Of a DNA stretch of 64,000 nt, positions 40,285-49,799 are shown piece after piece (within the stretch, counting starts at the first letter, position 1; each line of letters starts with the position of its first letter). This DNA is from an uncultured Oscillibacter sp. (lineage in GTDB: Bacteria; Bacillota; Clostridia; Oscillospirales; Oscillospiraceae). The translations under genes were made by a program, and so were the position numbers. The DNA lies in contig CAJUQQ010000005.1 in assembly GCA_910588175.1 (NCBI GenBank), forward strand, positions 1 to 64,000. The letters run 5' to 3'. The notes under the pieces were generated by a model. That model saw nothing but the letters and a program-made list of their open reading frames with translations. It made no database searches and had not been told where the DNA came from.

Positions 40285-41343
40285 ATGGACAAGAAGGACA
40301 AAAAGGACGAAATCATCCTCCAGCAGTTGGAGGTCATCCAAACCCTGACGGAGCACAACCTCCGCCGGATGGGCACGGATTTCTGGGGTCCCCCGCCGGA
40401 GGAAAAGGCCCCCCAGGCCGAAACTCCCAAGGCTCCCGAGGCGGCCCCCAAGCCCCCGAACGCCTCCCAGGACCCGGGCGAGGCGGCGGAAGCGCCTCCC
40501 CCGCCGGAGAAGCTGGAGGACCTGCAAAAGGAGCTGGAGGGCTACATCGGCCTGGCCGCCGTAAAGCGGGAGGTCCGGAGCCTCATTGACCTGGTGAAAA
40601 TCCACCAGCTCCGGGAGAAAAACGGCCTGCCGGTGACGGAGCTGTCCCTCCACATGGTCTTCTCCGGCAGTCCCGGCACCGGAAAAACCACCATCGCCCG
40701 GCTGATGGCCCGGATTTACCGCTCTCTGGGCATCCTCTCCAAGGGGCAGCTGGTGGAGGTGGACCGGAGCGGCCTTGTGGCGGGCTACGTGGGTCAGACG
40801 GCGCTGAAAACCAAGAAGGCCGTGGAAAAGGCCCTGGGCGGCGTGCTGTTCATCGACGAGGCCTACGCCCTCAACGGCTCCACGGGCAGCGACTTCGGCC
40901 AGGAAGCCATTGACACCATCCTGAAAGCCATGGAGGACCACCGGAACGACCTGGTGGTCATCGCCGCCGGGTACGCGGATTTGATGGACCGCTTCATCCA
41001 CTCCAACCCCGGCCTGGAATCCCGGTTCAACCGCTTTCTCCACTTCCAGGACTACACCCCGGAGGAACTGCTGGAGATCTTCAAAATGCGCTGCGGCAAG
41101 GGCTGCTATGCGCTGGAGGAGGAGGCCGAGGGCCTTGTCCGGGACCTCCTCCGGGACGAAAACCGGGACCCGGAGTCCTTCGGCAACGCCCGGGGGGTGC
41201 GGAACGTGTTTGAGCGTATCCTGGTCTGTCAGGCCGGCCGCCTGGCGGGACAGGAGAACGTCACCCGGGAGGATCTCCAAACGCTGACGGCGGCGGACGT
41301 GCTGGCCGCCCGGGGCCGGGAGACCCCGTCCCTGGGGGGCTGA
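40285..41343 (+). CDS. AAA ATPase, SpoVK/CbbX type
   Basis: 352 residues. An N-terminal charged helix (MDKKDKKDEIILQQLEVIQ) and a Pro/Ala/Glu-rich linker (residues 40-80) precede one AAA module. Walker A is FSGSPGTGKTTIARLMA, Walker B is GGVLFIDEAYAL, followed by AAGYADLMDRFI and a sensor/Arg-finger helix SRFNRFLHF. Relatives include SpoVK and the Rubisco activase CbbX; here a sporulation or envelope role is more likely because no Rubisco is seen. It begins 5 bp after the Gx gene, so it is in the same operon, and ends at a strong terminator. Confidence 0.85.
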   Translation: MDKKDKKDEIILQQLEVIQTLTEHNLRRMGTDFWGPPPEEKAPQAETPKAPEAAPKPPNASQDPGEAAEAPPPPEKLEDLQKELEGYIGLAAVKREVRSLIDLVKIHQLREKNGLPVTELSLHMVFSGSPGTGKTTIARLMARIYRSLGILSKGQLVEVDRSGLVAGYVGQTALKTKKAVEKALGGVLFIDEAYALNGSTGSDFGQEAIDTILKAMEDHRNDLVVIAAGYADLMDRFIHSNPGLESRFNRFLHFQDYTPEELLEIFKMRCGKGCYALEEEAEGLVRDLLRDENRDPESFGNARGVRNVFERILVCQAGRLAGQENVTREDLQTLTAADVLAARGRETPSLGG

Positions 41344-41388
41344 AGCGCGTTTGCCTCCAAACGCCCCCCTTCCCGGGTTCATAACACT

Positions 41389-41421
41389 CCGGACATTCCC
41401 GAAGAATGTCCGGCTTTTTTT
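41389..41421 (+). terminator. Terminator of the apbE operon
   Basis: CCGGACATTC / GAATGTCCGG with a short loop, then CTTTTTTT. Confidence 0.93.
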
Positions 41422-41461
41422 GAAGAATTTTCCTCCTGCGGCCCGTATGGTTATTTGGGGC

Positions 41462-41490
41462 TTGACTTTTCGCGTCCCCGGATGTATCAT
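41462..41490 (+). promoter_or_regulatory. Promoter of the S41-like/SLH gene
   Basis: TTGACT (41462-41467), 17 bp, TATCAT (41485-41490). Confidence 0.7.
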
Positions 41491-41525
41491 TGCATTATTG
41501 AACTAGTGAAATGGAGGTCGTATTT

Positions 41526-43235
41526 ATGAAAATGGCAAACAGCCTGCTCCGGCGGGCGGCGGGGCTGTGTCTGGCGGCGCTGCTGGTGGTCCCGGCCCTG
41601 GCGGCGGAGCCGCTGAGCGCCAAGCAGCGGCAGGAGGACCTGGATTTTCTCTATGAAAAGGTCCTGGCGGGCTTCCACCCGGACGCCTTCGCCAACACGC
41701 CGGAGAGCGAGTTCCTGGCGCTGAAGGCGGAGATCGAGGGACGGCTGGAGACCGTCAGCGGCACGGAATTCCTTCTGGACCTGATGCGCCTGGCGGCTCT
41801 GGTGGGGGACTCCCACACCTCCGTCTCCGTGGGGAGCGCGGCGAATTTCCGGGCCTATCCCTTCTCCCTGGTCCGGCGGGGGGAGAGCTGGTATCTCTCC
41901 GCCGCGGCCCCGGAGGACGAGGACCTGCTGTGCCAGGAGGTCACGCTTCTGGCGGGAAAGCCGGTGGAGGAGGTCATCGAGGCTTACGGAACCCTGTTTG
42001 CCTCCGACAACCCGGTGCACCTCCGGCGGCAGTTCCGGCAGGCCTGCAACGTGGCGGACATCTACGAGTACCTGGGGCTGGTGGAGGCCGGGAAGCCCCT
42101 GACCGTCACGCTGAAAGGCGGGAAGGCCCTCAGCCTGGCGCCCGTGGGCATGGAGGAGATGAACAAGCTGGAGATCGCGCGCATTGCCGGCCTCATCAAG
42201 GACCAGCCGGAGACGGCGGCGGCGGACGCCTACTACTTCGCCAAGCCTCTGACGGAAGACGCGTACTACATTCAGTACAACACCTGCCAGGAGGCGGAGG
42301 ACCTTCCCATGGAGGACTTCGCCGCCCTGGTGGCAAAGGATTTGAAAGCGGGGGACTACAGCCGGGTACTGCTGGACCTGCGGAACAACGGCGGCGGGTC
42401 CGACGGGGTGATCTGGCCCCTGCTTGAGCGCCTGCGGCTGGCCATGGACGGCGGCTGTGAGCTGGTGGGCCTCATCGGGGAGGGCACCTTCTCCTCCGCC
42501 CTCATCAACGCCGTGGAAATCCAGGAGATGGGCGGCGTGCTGGCGGGAGAGCCCGCCGGGGGCAGCGTGTGCCACTTCGGGGCGGTGAAGACCTTCCAGC
42601 TCCCTAATTCCAAGGTCCGGGGGCAGGTGTCCAGCAAGTATATTGACCTGAACACCCTGCTGGACGCGGCGGCGGGCCGGGGCGTGGAGGCGTTGGAGCC
42701 GGACGTGCTGGTATACCAAACCCTGGAAGACACGCTGAACGGCAAGGATACCACCGTGGACTGGCTGCTGGCCCACCCGGAGAAGCTGACGCAAAAGGCA
42801 TTCCCCAACGCGCCCCTGACCCGGGGGCGGTTCATCGGCCAGCTTTATGAGGCGGCGGGAAGCCCGGATGTGGAAATCGGGGAGGAGCTTCCTTTCAAAG
42901 ACAGCTTCGGCATTGAATGGTACCTCCCTGCCATGGCCTGGGCCAAGGAGCAGGGCATCGCCAAGGGCGGCGCGGAGGGAACCTTCTCCGCCTCCAGGCC
43001 CCTGACCTGGAAAGAAGCCGCCGTATTCCTGGGCCGGACGGCGGAGGCGCTGGACCTGAAACCGGACCCGGCGGCAAAGCGGATGGGCCCCGTCCCGGCG
43101 GCGCTGGGCGGAAGCCAGGACGCGGTGACCCTGGCCTGGGATCTGGGGCTGCTTCCGGCGGACGCGGACTTCACCGGAGGCCTCACCCGGGCCCAGGGAG
43201 AGACGCTGGCGGCGGCGCTGGAAGCCCTGCTATAA
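41526..43235 (+). CDS. Exported S41-type peptidase-like protein with SLH repeats
   Basis: 569 residues. The signal peptide (residues 1-26, ...LCLAALLVVPALA) ends before AEPLS. The middle (about 30-420) resembles S41/tail-specific proteases: DLRNNGGGSDGVIW near residue 285, then GEGTFSSALINAVEIQEMGG with the candidate catalytic Ser, and GEPAGGS. A lysine general base is not obvious to me, so activity is uncertain. The C-terminal ~140 residues are SLH-like repeats (LTRGRFIGQLYEAAG; DSFGIEWYLPAMAWAKEQGI with GTFSASRPLTWKEAA), which would hold it on secondary cell-wall polymer. GGAGG precedes the ATG. Single gene. Confidence 0.82.
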   Translation: MKMANSLLRRAAGLCLAALLVVPALAAEPLSAKQRQEDLDFLYEKVLAGFHPDAFANTPESEFLALKAEIEGRLETVSGTEFLLDLMRLAALVGDSHTSVSVGSAANFRAYPFSLVRRGESWYLSAAAPEDEDLLCQEVTLLAGKPVEEVIEAYGTLFASDNPVHLRRQFRQACNVADIYEYLGLVEAGKPLTVTLKGGKALSLAPVGMEEMNKLEIARIAGLIKDQPETAAADAYYFAKPLTEDAYYIQYNTCQEAEDLPMEDFAALVAKDLKAGDYSRVLLDLRNNGGGSDGVIWPLLERLRLAMDGGCELVGLIGEGTFSSALINAVEIQEMGGVLAGEPAGGSVCHFGAVKTFQLPNSKVRGQVSSKYIDLNTLLDAAAGRGVEALEPDVLVYQTLEDTLNGKDTTVDWLLAHPEKLTQKAFPNAPLTRGRFIGQLYEAAGSPDVEIGEELPFKDSFGIEWYLPAMAWAKEQGIAKGGAEGTFSASRPLTWKEAAVFLGRTAEALDLKPDPAAKRMGPVPAALGGSQDAVTLAWDLGLLPADADFTGGLTRAQGETLAAALEALL

Positions 43236-43258
43236 AAAGTGCCAGGGCCATGGAAAAA

Positions 43259-43280
43259 GGGCGGACACACAGGTCCGCCC
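43259..43280. repeat. Short GC-rich palindrome
   Basis: GGGCGGAC-ACACAG-GTCCGCCC, followed by CCTACAGGG. It resembles dispersed intergenic palindromes common in GC-rich clostridia. Only one copy is in the window. Confidence 0.5.
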
Positions 43281-43333
43281 CTACAGGGTGTTTTTCCGGA
43301 GGAAACGCGAAACATCCACGGCACACATGGGCG

Positions 43334-43370
43334 AAAAAAGGACCACGGGCTTTGCCCGTGGTCCTCTTTT
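43334..43370. terminator. Bidirectional terminator between the SLH gene and PFOR
   Basis: GGACCACGGGC-TTT-GCCCGTGGTCC, with TTTTTTCGC on the minus side and CTCTTTTG on the plus side. Confidence 0.85.
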
Positions 43371-43439
43371 GTTAAAAACTCTCCCGTCCTACGTCCCCCA
43401 CTTTTGGGGCCCCCGCAAAATCCGCAGATTTTGTGGGGA

Positions 43440-43619
43440 GAGGAAGAACAAACGGAACGGCGTGAAGCCTGCCCGAAGGGCGGGATTCACAAAGTGCAGT
43501 TTGTTCTGACGAGGAGCCTGCTCCCCCTTGAAGGGAGGCGGAGCAAGGGAGCGGGCGCAGTTCTCGCCAGAGGCCGCAGGCCGGCGGCGGGAACGGAGCT
43601 TAGCGGACTTTGCGACGCC
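43440..43619 (-). repeat. Structured repeat 3' of PFOR
   Basis: Directly after the PFOR stop (minus strand): CGCAAAGTCCGCTAAGCTCC, then CGTTCCCGCCGCC, GGCGAGAACTGCGCCCGC and a second related unit with AACAAACTGCAC. CGCAAAGTCCGCT and CTGCGCCCGCTCCCTTGC match the repeat after flagellin. No gene fits in 43236-43619. Confidence 0.75.
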
Positions 43620-46600
43620 TCAGGCGTACATTTCCTTCAGCTTCAGCAGGTGCTGATAGCGGTCCATAGCCGCCTTCTCGTTGCGCTGGAACAGCTCGCT
43701 GGCCCGGTCGGGGAACTCGCGGGTCAGGCGGCTGTAACGGGCCTCGTTCATCAGGAACTCCTGATACCCGCCGGCGGGCTCCTTGGAATCCAGGGTGAAC
43801 TTGGCGCCCTCAGCGGCGGGATTGAAGCGGAACAGGTTCCAGTAGCCGCACTCCACGGCCTTCTTCATTTCCGCCTGGCAGTTCATCATGCCGCCCTTGA
43901 TGCTGTGCATCTCGCAGGGAGAGTAGGCGATGATCAGGGACGGGCCGGGATAGGCCTCGGCCTCCTGAATGGCCTTGAGGGTCTGGGCGGGATTGGCGCC
44001 CATGGCCACCTGGGCCACGTAGATATAGCCGTAGCTCATGGCGATCTCCGCCAGGGATTTTTTCTTGATCTCCTTACCAGCGGCGGCGAACTGGGCCACC
44101 TGGCCGATGTTGGAGGCCTTGGAAGCCTGGCCGCCGGTGTTGGAATAGACCTCGGTATCGAAGACGAAGATGTTCACATCGTTGCCGGAGGCCAGGACGT
44201 GGTCCACGCCGCCGAAGCCGATGTCGTAAGCCCAGCCGTCGCCGCCGAAGATCCACAGAGACTTCTTGGACAGGTATTCCTTGTCCTTCAGAATCTCCAG
44301 ACACAGCTTGCAGGCGTCGCAGTCGCAGTACTTCGCGCCGCTGTCCTTCAGCTCCTTGGCGTGGGCCTGGAACTTGGGCAGCTGGTCGCCGAAGACCTTG
44401 GCGGCCTCGGGGCTTCCCGTAAAGGCCACGATGTCATCCACGGTCATGACGCTCTCTTCCAGGAGCTTCACATACTCGCAGGTGGCCTCCGCGTTGGCCT
44501 TGCCGTCTTCCATGGTATCCAGCCACTTCTGGGCGGCGTCCTTCAAGCCCTGGTAGGTGTGGGGCACCGCGATGAGCTGCTTGGTCAGGTCCGCCAGACG
44601 GTCGCGAATGGCCTTCTGGCCCAGATACATGCCCAGGCCGTGCTCGGCGTTGTCCTCAAACAGGGAGTTGGACCAGGCGGGGCCGTGGCCGGCCGCGTTG
44701 GTGCAGTAGGGAGAGGTGGCCGCGGGTCCGCCCCAGATGGAGGAGCAGCCGGTGGCGTTGGAGATATACATCCGGTCACCGAAGAGCTGGGTGACGAGAC
44801 GGGCATAGCTGGTCTCGGCGCAGCCGGCGCAGGAGCCGGAGAACTCGAGGAGGGGCTTGTGGAACTGGCTGCCGGGCACCGTGTTGTCCTGGAGATCCTT
44901 CTTCTCGGCGACCTCGGCCACGCAGTAGTTGAAGACCTCCTGCTGCTTGGCCTCCTGCTCCTGGGCCACCATCTTCAGGGCCTTCTCGCCCTTGCGGCCC
45001 GGGCAGACGCCCACGCACACGCCGCAGCCCATGCAGTCCAGGGGAGACACGGCGATGGTAAACTTGTAGCCCTTGCCCTTGCCGGTTTTGTCGATGACCT
45101 TGGCGGCGGCGGGGAGCTTGGCGGCTTCCTCCTCCGTCATGGCGAAGGGACGGATGGTGGCATGGGGGCAGACATAGGCGCACTGGTTGCACTGGATGCA
45201 GTTCTCGGGCATCCAGGTGGGAACGGAGACGGCCACGCCGCGCTTTTCATAGGCGGCGGCGCCCAGCTCGAACTGGCCGTCGGCGTGCTTGACGAAGGCG
45301 GAGACGGGGAGGCTGTCGCCGTCCATCTTGCCCACGGGGTTCAGGATGGTCTTCACCTGCTCCACCAGCTCCGGCTTGCCGGTCAGGGTGGTGGCGTCGG
45401 GGGTATCCTGGGCGTCGGCCCAGTCGGCGGGAACCTCGAACTTCTTATAAGCCGTGGCTCCGGCGTCGATGGCCTTGTGGTTCATATCCACCACGTCCTG
45501 GCCCTTTTTCAGGTAGGAGTGGGTGGCGGCGTCCTTCATATACTGGATGGCCTCGGCCTCGGGCATGACTTTCGCCAGGGAGAAGAAGGCGGACTGAAGG
45601 ATGGTGTTGGTCCGCTTGCCCATGCCGATTTCTTTCGCCAGGTCGATGGCGTTGATGGTGTAGACCTGGATGTTATTTTGGGCGATATACCGTTTCGCCA
45701 CGGCGGGCATGTGCTTGTTGACTTCCTCGTCGCTCCACTGGCAGTTGATCAGGAAGGTGCCGCCGGGCTTCACGTCCCGGACCATGGGGAAGGCCTTGAT
45801 GATATAGGAAGGCACGTGGCAGGCCACGAAGTCGGCCTTGTTGATATAATAAGGAGCACGGATGGGCTGATCGCCGAAGCGCAGGTGGCTGACGGTGACG
45901 CCGCCGGTCTTCTTGGAGTCGTACTGGAAGTAGGCCTGGACGTATTTGTCCGTGTGGTCGCCGATGATCTTGATGGAGTTCTTGTTGGCGCCCACGGTGC
46001 CGTCGCCGCCGAGACCCCAGAACTTGCACTCGATGGTGCCCTCCGCCGCGGTGTTGGGGGCGGGCTTCTCCTCCAGGCTGAGGTGGGTCACGTCGTCCAC
46101 GATGCCGATGGTGAACTGCCGCTTGGGCTCGGCCTTGGTCAGCTCCTCATAGACGGCGAAGACGCTGCGGGGCGGGGTATCCTTGCTGCCCAGGCCGTAG
46201 CGGCCGCCGATGACGGTGACGTCCGTCCGGCCCGCGTTGGCAAGAGAGGCCACCACGTCCACGTACAGGGGCTCGCCCAGGGAGCCGGGCTCCTTGGTGC
46301 GGTCCAGCACGGCGATCTTCTTGCAGGTGGCGGGGATGGCGGAAATCAGCTTGTCGGCGCGCCAGGGGCGGTACAGACGGACCTTGATAAGGCCCACCTT
46401 TTCGCCGTGGGCGTTCATATAGTCGATGACTTCCTCGGCCACGTCGCAGATGGAGCCCATGGCGATGATGACCCGATCCGCGTCGGGAGCGCCGTAGTAG
46501 TTGAAGAGCTGGTAGTCAGTGCCCAGCTTCTCGTTGACCTTGCCCATATACTTCTCCACCACGTCGGGCAGGGCGTCGTAATAGGGGTTGCAGGCCTCGC

Positions 46601-47285
46601 GGTGCTGGAAGAAGATGTCGCCGTTTTCATGAGAGCCCCGCATGTTGGGCCGCTCGGGGTTCAGCGCGTGCTTGCGGAAGGCGTCCACGGCCTCCATGTC
46701 GCACATTTCCTTCAGGTCGTCGTAATCCCACACGGCCACCTTCTGAATCTCGTGGGAGGTGCGGAAGCCGTCGAAGAAGTTCACGAAGGGAACCCGGCCC
46801 TCGATGGCGGCCAGATGGGCCACGGGGCCCAGGTCCATGACCTCCTGGACGTTGCCCTCGCAGAGCATGGCGAAGCCCGTCTGGCGGCAGGCCATCACGT
46901 CGGAGTGGTCGCCGAAGATGTTCAGCGCGTGGCTGGACACGGTACGGGCGGACACGTGGAACACGCAGGGCAGCAGCTCGCCGGCGATCTTGTACATGTT
47001 GGGGATCATCAGCAGCAGGCCCTGAGAGGCGGTGTAGGTGGTGGTCATCGCGCCGGTGGCCAGGGAGCCGTGGACGGTGCCGGAAGCGCCGGCCTCGGAC
47101 TGCATCTCGCAGACCTTCACGGTGGTGCCGAAGATGTTTTTCTGACCGGCGGCTGCCCACTGGTCGACCAAGTCTGCCATGGGCGAAGACGGGGTGATGG
47201 GATAGATGCCCGCCACCTCGGTAAACGCGTAGCTGACATATGCCGCCGCGTTGTTGCCGTCCATGGACTTGAACTTTCTTGCCAT
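43620..47285 (-). CDS. nifJ: Pyruvate:ferredoxin (flavodoxin) oxidoreductase
   Basis: 1221 residues, a full-length single-chain PFOR. It oxidises pyruvate with CoA to acetyl-CoA, CO2 and reduced ferredoxin. Order of parts: N-terminal domain YPITPSSPMADLVDQW; CoA/gamma-like domain with ECKFWGLGGDGTVGANKNS; two [4Fe-4S] motifs CIQCNQCAYVCP (near 695) and CMGCGVCVGVCP (near 750); then CAGCAETSYARL (near 820) and the ThDP site FGGDGWAYDIGFGG with EVYSNTGGQASK (near 1017-1050). ATG 47285 is set by AGGAGGTAAG and the conserved start. Strong promoter at 47378-47406. Codon bias suggests high expression. Confidence 0.98.
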   Translation of the reverse strand: MARKFKSMDGNNAAAYVSYAFTEVAGIYPITPSSPMADLVDQWAAAGQKNIFGTTVKVCEMQSEAGASGTVHGSLATGAMTTTYTASQGLLLMIPNMYKIAGELLPCVFHVSARTVSSHALNIFGDHSDVMACRQTGFAMLCEGNVQEVMDLGPVAHLAAIEGRVPFVNFFDGFRTSHEIQKVAVWDYDDLKEMCDMEAVDAFRKHALNPERPNMRGSHENGDIFFQHREACNPYYDALPDVVEKYMGKVNEKLGTDYQLFNYYGAPDADRVIIAMGSICDVAEEVIDYMNAHGEKVGLIKVRLYRPWRADKLISAIPATCKKIAVLDRTKEPGSLGEPLYVDVVASLANAGRTDVTVIGGRYGLGSKDTPPRSVFAVYEELTKAEPKRQFTIGIVDDVTHLSLEEKPAPNTAAEGTIECKFWGLGGDGTVGANKNSIKIIGDHTDKYVQAYFQYDSKKTGGVTVSHLRFGDQPIRAPYYINKADFVACHVPSYIIKAFPMVRDVKPGGTFLINCQWSDEEVNKHMPAVAKRYIAQNNIQVYTINAIDLAKEIGMGKRTNTILQSAFFSLAKVMPEAEAIQYMKDAATHSYLKKGQDVVDMNHKAIDAGATAYKKFEVPADWADAQDTPDATTLTGKPELVEQVKTILNPVGKMDGDSLPVSAFVKHADGQFELGAAAYEKRGVAVSVPTWMPENCIQCNQCAYVCPHATIRPFAMTEEEAAKLPAAAKVIDKTGKGKGYKFTIAVSPLDCMGCGVCVGVCPGRKGEKALKMVAQEQEAKQQEVFNYCVAEVAEKKDLQDNTVPGSQFHKPLLEFSGSCAGCAETSYARLVTQLFGDRMYISNATGCSSIWGGPAATSPYCTNAAGHGPAWSNSLFEDNAEHGLGMYLGQKAIRDRLADLTKQLIAVPHTYQGLKDAAQKWLDTMEDGKANAEATCEYVKLLEESVMTVDDIVAFTGSPEAAKVFGDQLPKFQAHAKELKDSGAKYCDCDACKLCLEILKDKEYLSKKSLWIFGGDGWAYDIGFGGVDHVLASGNDVNIFVFDTEVYSNTGGQASKASNIGQVAQFAAAGKEIKKKSLAEIAMSYGYIYVAQVAMGANPAQTLKAIQEAEAYPGPSLIIAYSPCEMHSIKGGMMNCQAEMKKAVECGYWNLFRFNPAAEGAKFTLDSKEPAGGYQEFLMNEARYSRLTREFPDRASELFQRNEKAAMDRYQHLLKLKEMYA

Positions 47286-47377
47286 AAACTTACCTCCTGT
47301 AAATTTGCCGCCCGGGGACGGCAATCTCTCCAAGACAGAGGACCGGCGCTCTCTCCCGCCGGACCCCATGCGGTTCT

Positions 47378-47406
47378 ATTATAGCACGGCTCTTTCCCGG
47401 TGTAAA
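47378..47406 (-). promoter_or_regulatory. Promoter of nifJ
   Basis: Minus strand TTTACA (47401-47406), 17 bp, TATAAT (47378-47383). Confidence 0.8.
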
Positions 47407-47469
47407 CCGCCGCTTTGTTATTTTTTGCACAAATTTTCCCAGGGATTCTTGGAGGGCAATCGATTCCGC

Positions 47470-47841
47470 TTACCAGACGAATACCGCGTGGAGAAAGAAA
47501 TTCACCAGCAGGGTCAGTACAATCCCCGCCGCCGTCCCCGCGCCAATCAGCCACCACTTCAAAATCCGCTTTGCCTTGTTCACGTCCTGGTAAATGGAGT
47601 CCAGCTTTTCGCTGTTCCAATTCTTTTCCCGGACCTCCTGCACATCCACATCCCGAACCAGCGCGTCCAGCGTCAAGCCGAAGTAATCACTCAGGAGCAC
47701 TAATCGCTGGAAGTCGGGATAAGACTGGGCGGACTCCCATTTGGATACCGTCTGCCGGGATACATGCAGCTCTGCTCCCAGTTCCTCTTGGGACAAGCCC
47801 CTGCTTTTCCGCAGGTCAATCAGTTTTTCGTTGAAATTCAT
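47470..47841 (-). CDS. XRE-family regulator with C-terminal membrane helix
   Basis: 123 residues. Helix-turn-helix KSRGLSQEELGAELHVSRQT then VSKWESAQSYPD at residues 10-45. The family-typical LVLLSDYFGLTLDALVRD follows. The last ~25 residues (WWLIGAGTAAGIVLTLLVNF) form one transmembrane helix, so the regulator may sit at the membrane. AAGGAGG precedes the ATG. It lies upstream of nifJ on the same strand, with a separate promoter between them. Target genes unknown. Confidence 0.85.
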   Translation of the reverse strand: MNFNEKLIDLRKSRGLSQEELGAELHVSRQTVSKWESAQSYPDFQRLVLLSDYFGLTLDALVRDVDVQEVREKNWNSEKLDSIYQDVNKAKRILKWWLIGAGTAAGIVLTLLVNFFLHAVFVW

Positions 47842-48007
47842 GTTGCAGTCCTCCTTATATTGACGGGCCGTTCAGGCCGGGACCAGCATCTCGCGTTTCA
47901 AAACGTTCCGCAACCAACTTCTGTTGGAATTTTGTCAACTTCACTTAACATCAACACAATTTCTCCCGTTCTCCCAGCGGAAAATTCCCGTCCTCCTCAT
48001 TCTCCGC

Positions 48008-48036
48008 TTTCCATTTCCCCCAATCTGTGGTATCAT
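48008..48036 (+). promoter_or_regulatory. Possible promoter of comM
   Basis: TTTCCA (48008-48013), 17 bp, extended -10 TGGTATCAT (TATCAT at 48031-48036). Confidence 0.5.
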
Positions 48037-48091
48037 GATCCCACAGAAACACAGCGGCGCTCCGCCGCTCCGCTTGCGGGAGGTAAGTCTT

Positions 48092-49609
48092 ATGGTGGTC
48101 ACGGTGCGTTCCCTTGGCTTAAACGGCGTCTCCGGCTACGAGGTCAGCGCCGAGTGCTTTCTCTCCGGCGGGCTCCCCGCCTTCGACGTGGTGGGTCTGC
48201 CGGACGCCGCCGTGCGGGAGGCCCGGGAGCGGGTCCGGGCGGCGGTGAAGAACTGCGGGGCCAAGTTCCCCGTCAGCCGCATCACCGTAAACCTGGCCCC
48301 GGCGGGGCAGAAGAAGGCGGGTACCCTCTACGACCTGCCCATCTTCGTGGGGCTTCTGGCGGCGGCCGGGGACCTCCCCGCACCCCCGGCGGACGCGGCC
48401 TTTGTGGGGGAGCTGTCCCTGTCCGGGACCCTGCGGAGCGTGGCGGGGGTTCTCCCCATGGCCCTGGCGGCGGAGCGGGCGGGGGTGCGGCGGCTCTTCG
48501 TCCCGGCGGACAACGCCGCCGAGGCGACGCTGGCCGGGGGACTGACGGTTTACGGCGTGCCGGATGTGGCGTCCCTGACGGCCCATCTCCGGGGGGAGAA
48601 GCCCCTCTCCCCCGCCCCGGCCTGGACGCCGGAGGAGGACGAGGCGGGCCTTTTGGACCTCCGGGACGTGATGGGCCAGGAGAACGTGAAGCGGGCCCTG
48701 GAAATCGCCGCCGCCGGGGGGCACAACCTTTTGATGATCGGCTCTCCCGGGGCGGGCAAATCCATGCTGGCGAAGCGCCTGCCCTCCATCCTGCCGGACA
48801 TGCGCCGGGAGGAGGCCCTGGAGGCCTCCGGCGTGTGGTCCGTGGCGGGGCTGACGGACCCGAAGCGCCCTCTGCTGGCCCGCCGCCCCTTCCGCAGCCC
48901 CCACCACACCGTTTCCGCCTCCGCCCTCACCGGCGGCGGCCCCGCCATGCGGCCCGGGGAAATCTCCCTGGCCCACAACGGGGTGCTGTTTTTAGATGAG
49001 CTGCCGGAGTTCCGCCGGGACGCCCTGGAAATCCTCCGCCAACCCCTGGAGGACGGGGAGGTCACCATCTCCCGGGCCGGGGGCACCCTGCGGCTCCCCG
49101 CCCGGTTTCAGCTGATCTGCGCCATGAACCCCTGCCGCTGCGGCTGGCGGGGCCACCCGGACCGGCGGTGCACCTGCTCCCCCCGGGACCGGGAGCGGTA
49201 TGTGGAGAAGATCTCCGGTCCCCTGCTGGACCGGATCGACCTCCATGTGACGGTGCCGTCGGTGGAGTACGAGGCCATGCGCCGCCGGGAGACGCCGGAG
49301 TCCTCGGCGGCGGTGAAGGCCCGGGTGGACGCGGCCCGGGCCATTCAGGCGGAACGCCTGGCGGGGTCCGGCGCGGCCTGCAACGCCCAGATCGCCCCGG
49401 CGCAGCTGGAAACGTTCTGCCGTCTGGACGCCGCCGGGGAGGCGCTGATGAAAAACGCCTTTCAGCGCATGGGCCTGACGGCCCGGTCCCACGACCGGAT
49501 TCTCCGGGTGGCCCGGACCATCGCCGACCTGGACGGGGAGGCGGACATCGGGGCCGCCCACCTGGCGGAGGCGATTCAGTACCGGAACACGGATATTTTA
49601 AAGGGATAG
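48092..49609 (+). CDS. comM: YifB/ComM-type Mg-chelatase-like AAA ATPase
   Basis: 505 residues. An N-terminal Lon-protease-like domain (GLPAFDVVGLPDAAVREARE, ITVNLAPAGQKKAG) precedes an AAA+ module with Walker A MIGSPGAGKSMLAKRLPSIL near residue 220, Walker B GVLFLDELPEF, and the cysteine motif NPCRCGW...CTCSPRD. ComM relatives act as branch-migration helicases in natural transformation. The ATG at 48092 has GGGAGGTAAG in front; upstream in-frame codons are outside family similarity. No dprA or topA follows, unlike the common order. Confidence 0.9.
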   Translation: MVVTVRSLGLNGVSGYEVSAECFLSGGLPAFDVVGLPDAAVREARERVRAAVKNCGAKFPVSRITVNLAPAGQKKAGTLYDLPIFVGLLAAAGDLPAPPADAAFVGELSLSGTLRSVAGVLPMALAAERAGVRRLFVPADNAAEATLAGGLTVYGVPDVASLTAHLRGEKPLSPAPAWTPEEDEAGLLDLRDVMGQENVKRALEIAAAGGHNLLMIGSPGAGKSMLAKRLPSILPDMRREEALEASGVWSVAGLTDPKRPLLARRPFRSPHHTVSASALTGGGPAMRPGEISLAHNGVLFLDELPEFRRDALEILRQPLEDGEVTISRAGGTLRLPARFQLICAMNPCRCGWRGHPDRRCTCSPRDRERYVEKISGPLLDRIDLHVTVPSVEYEAMRRRETPESSAAVKARVDAARAIQAERLAGSGAACNAQIAPAQLETFCRLDAAGEALMKNAFQRMGLTARSHDRILRVARTIADLDGEADIGAAHLAEAIQYRNTDILKG

Positions 49610-49677
49610 GGGCCTCCGCCAGATGAGCGGCCCGGAGGGGCGGCGTGGAGGGGCGTTTTCCCCGGCGAAGCGGCCAT

Positions 49678-49711
49678 AAAAACAGGGGTCCGGAGGGGCC
49701 CCTTGTTTTTC
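49678..49711 (+). terminator. Probable terminator of comM
   Basis: AAAAACAGGGGTCC / GGGGCCCCTTGTTTTT, an imperfect hairpin with T-run. Confidence 0.6.
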
Positions 49712-49735
49712 TCTGCGGGTATGCGCAAAAACCTG

Positions 49736-49765
49736 TTGACAAACCGGGGGCGGATATGCTATGCT
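49736..49765 (+). promoter_or_regulatory. Promoter of the tRNA-Ser pair
   Basis: TTGACA (49736-49741), 18 bp, TATGCT (49760-49765). Confidence 0.7.
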
Positions 49766-49799
49766 GTAAGGCGTGTTCAAGAGACGGCGCCTTCGAAAT

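Noticed and set aside
43239..47384. A 1381-codon open frame on plus, antisense to PFOR
   Set aside because: It is a codon-position shadow of a GC-rich, strongly biased gene; its translation is low-complexity Gly/Val/His/Leu with no domain, and PFOR on the other strand is complete.
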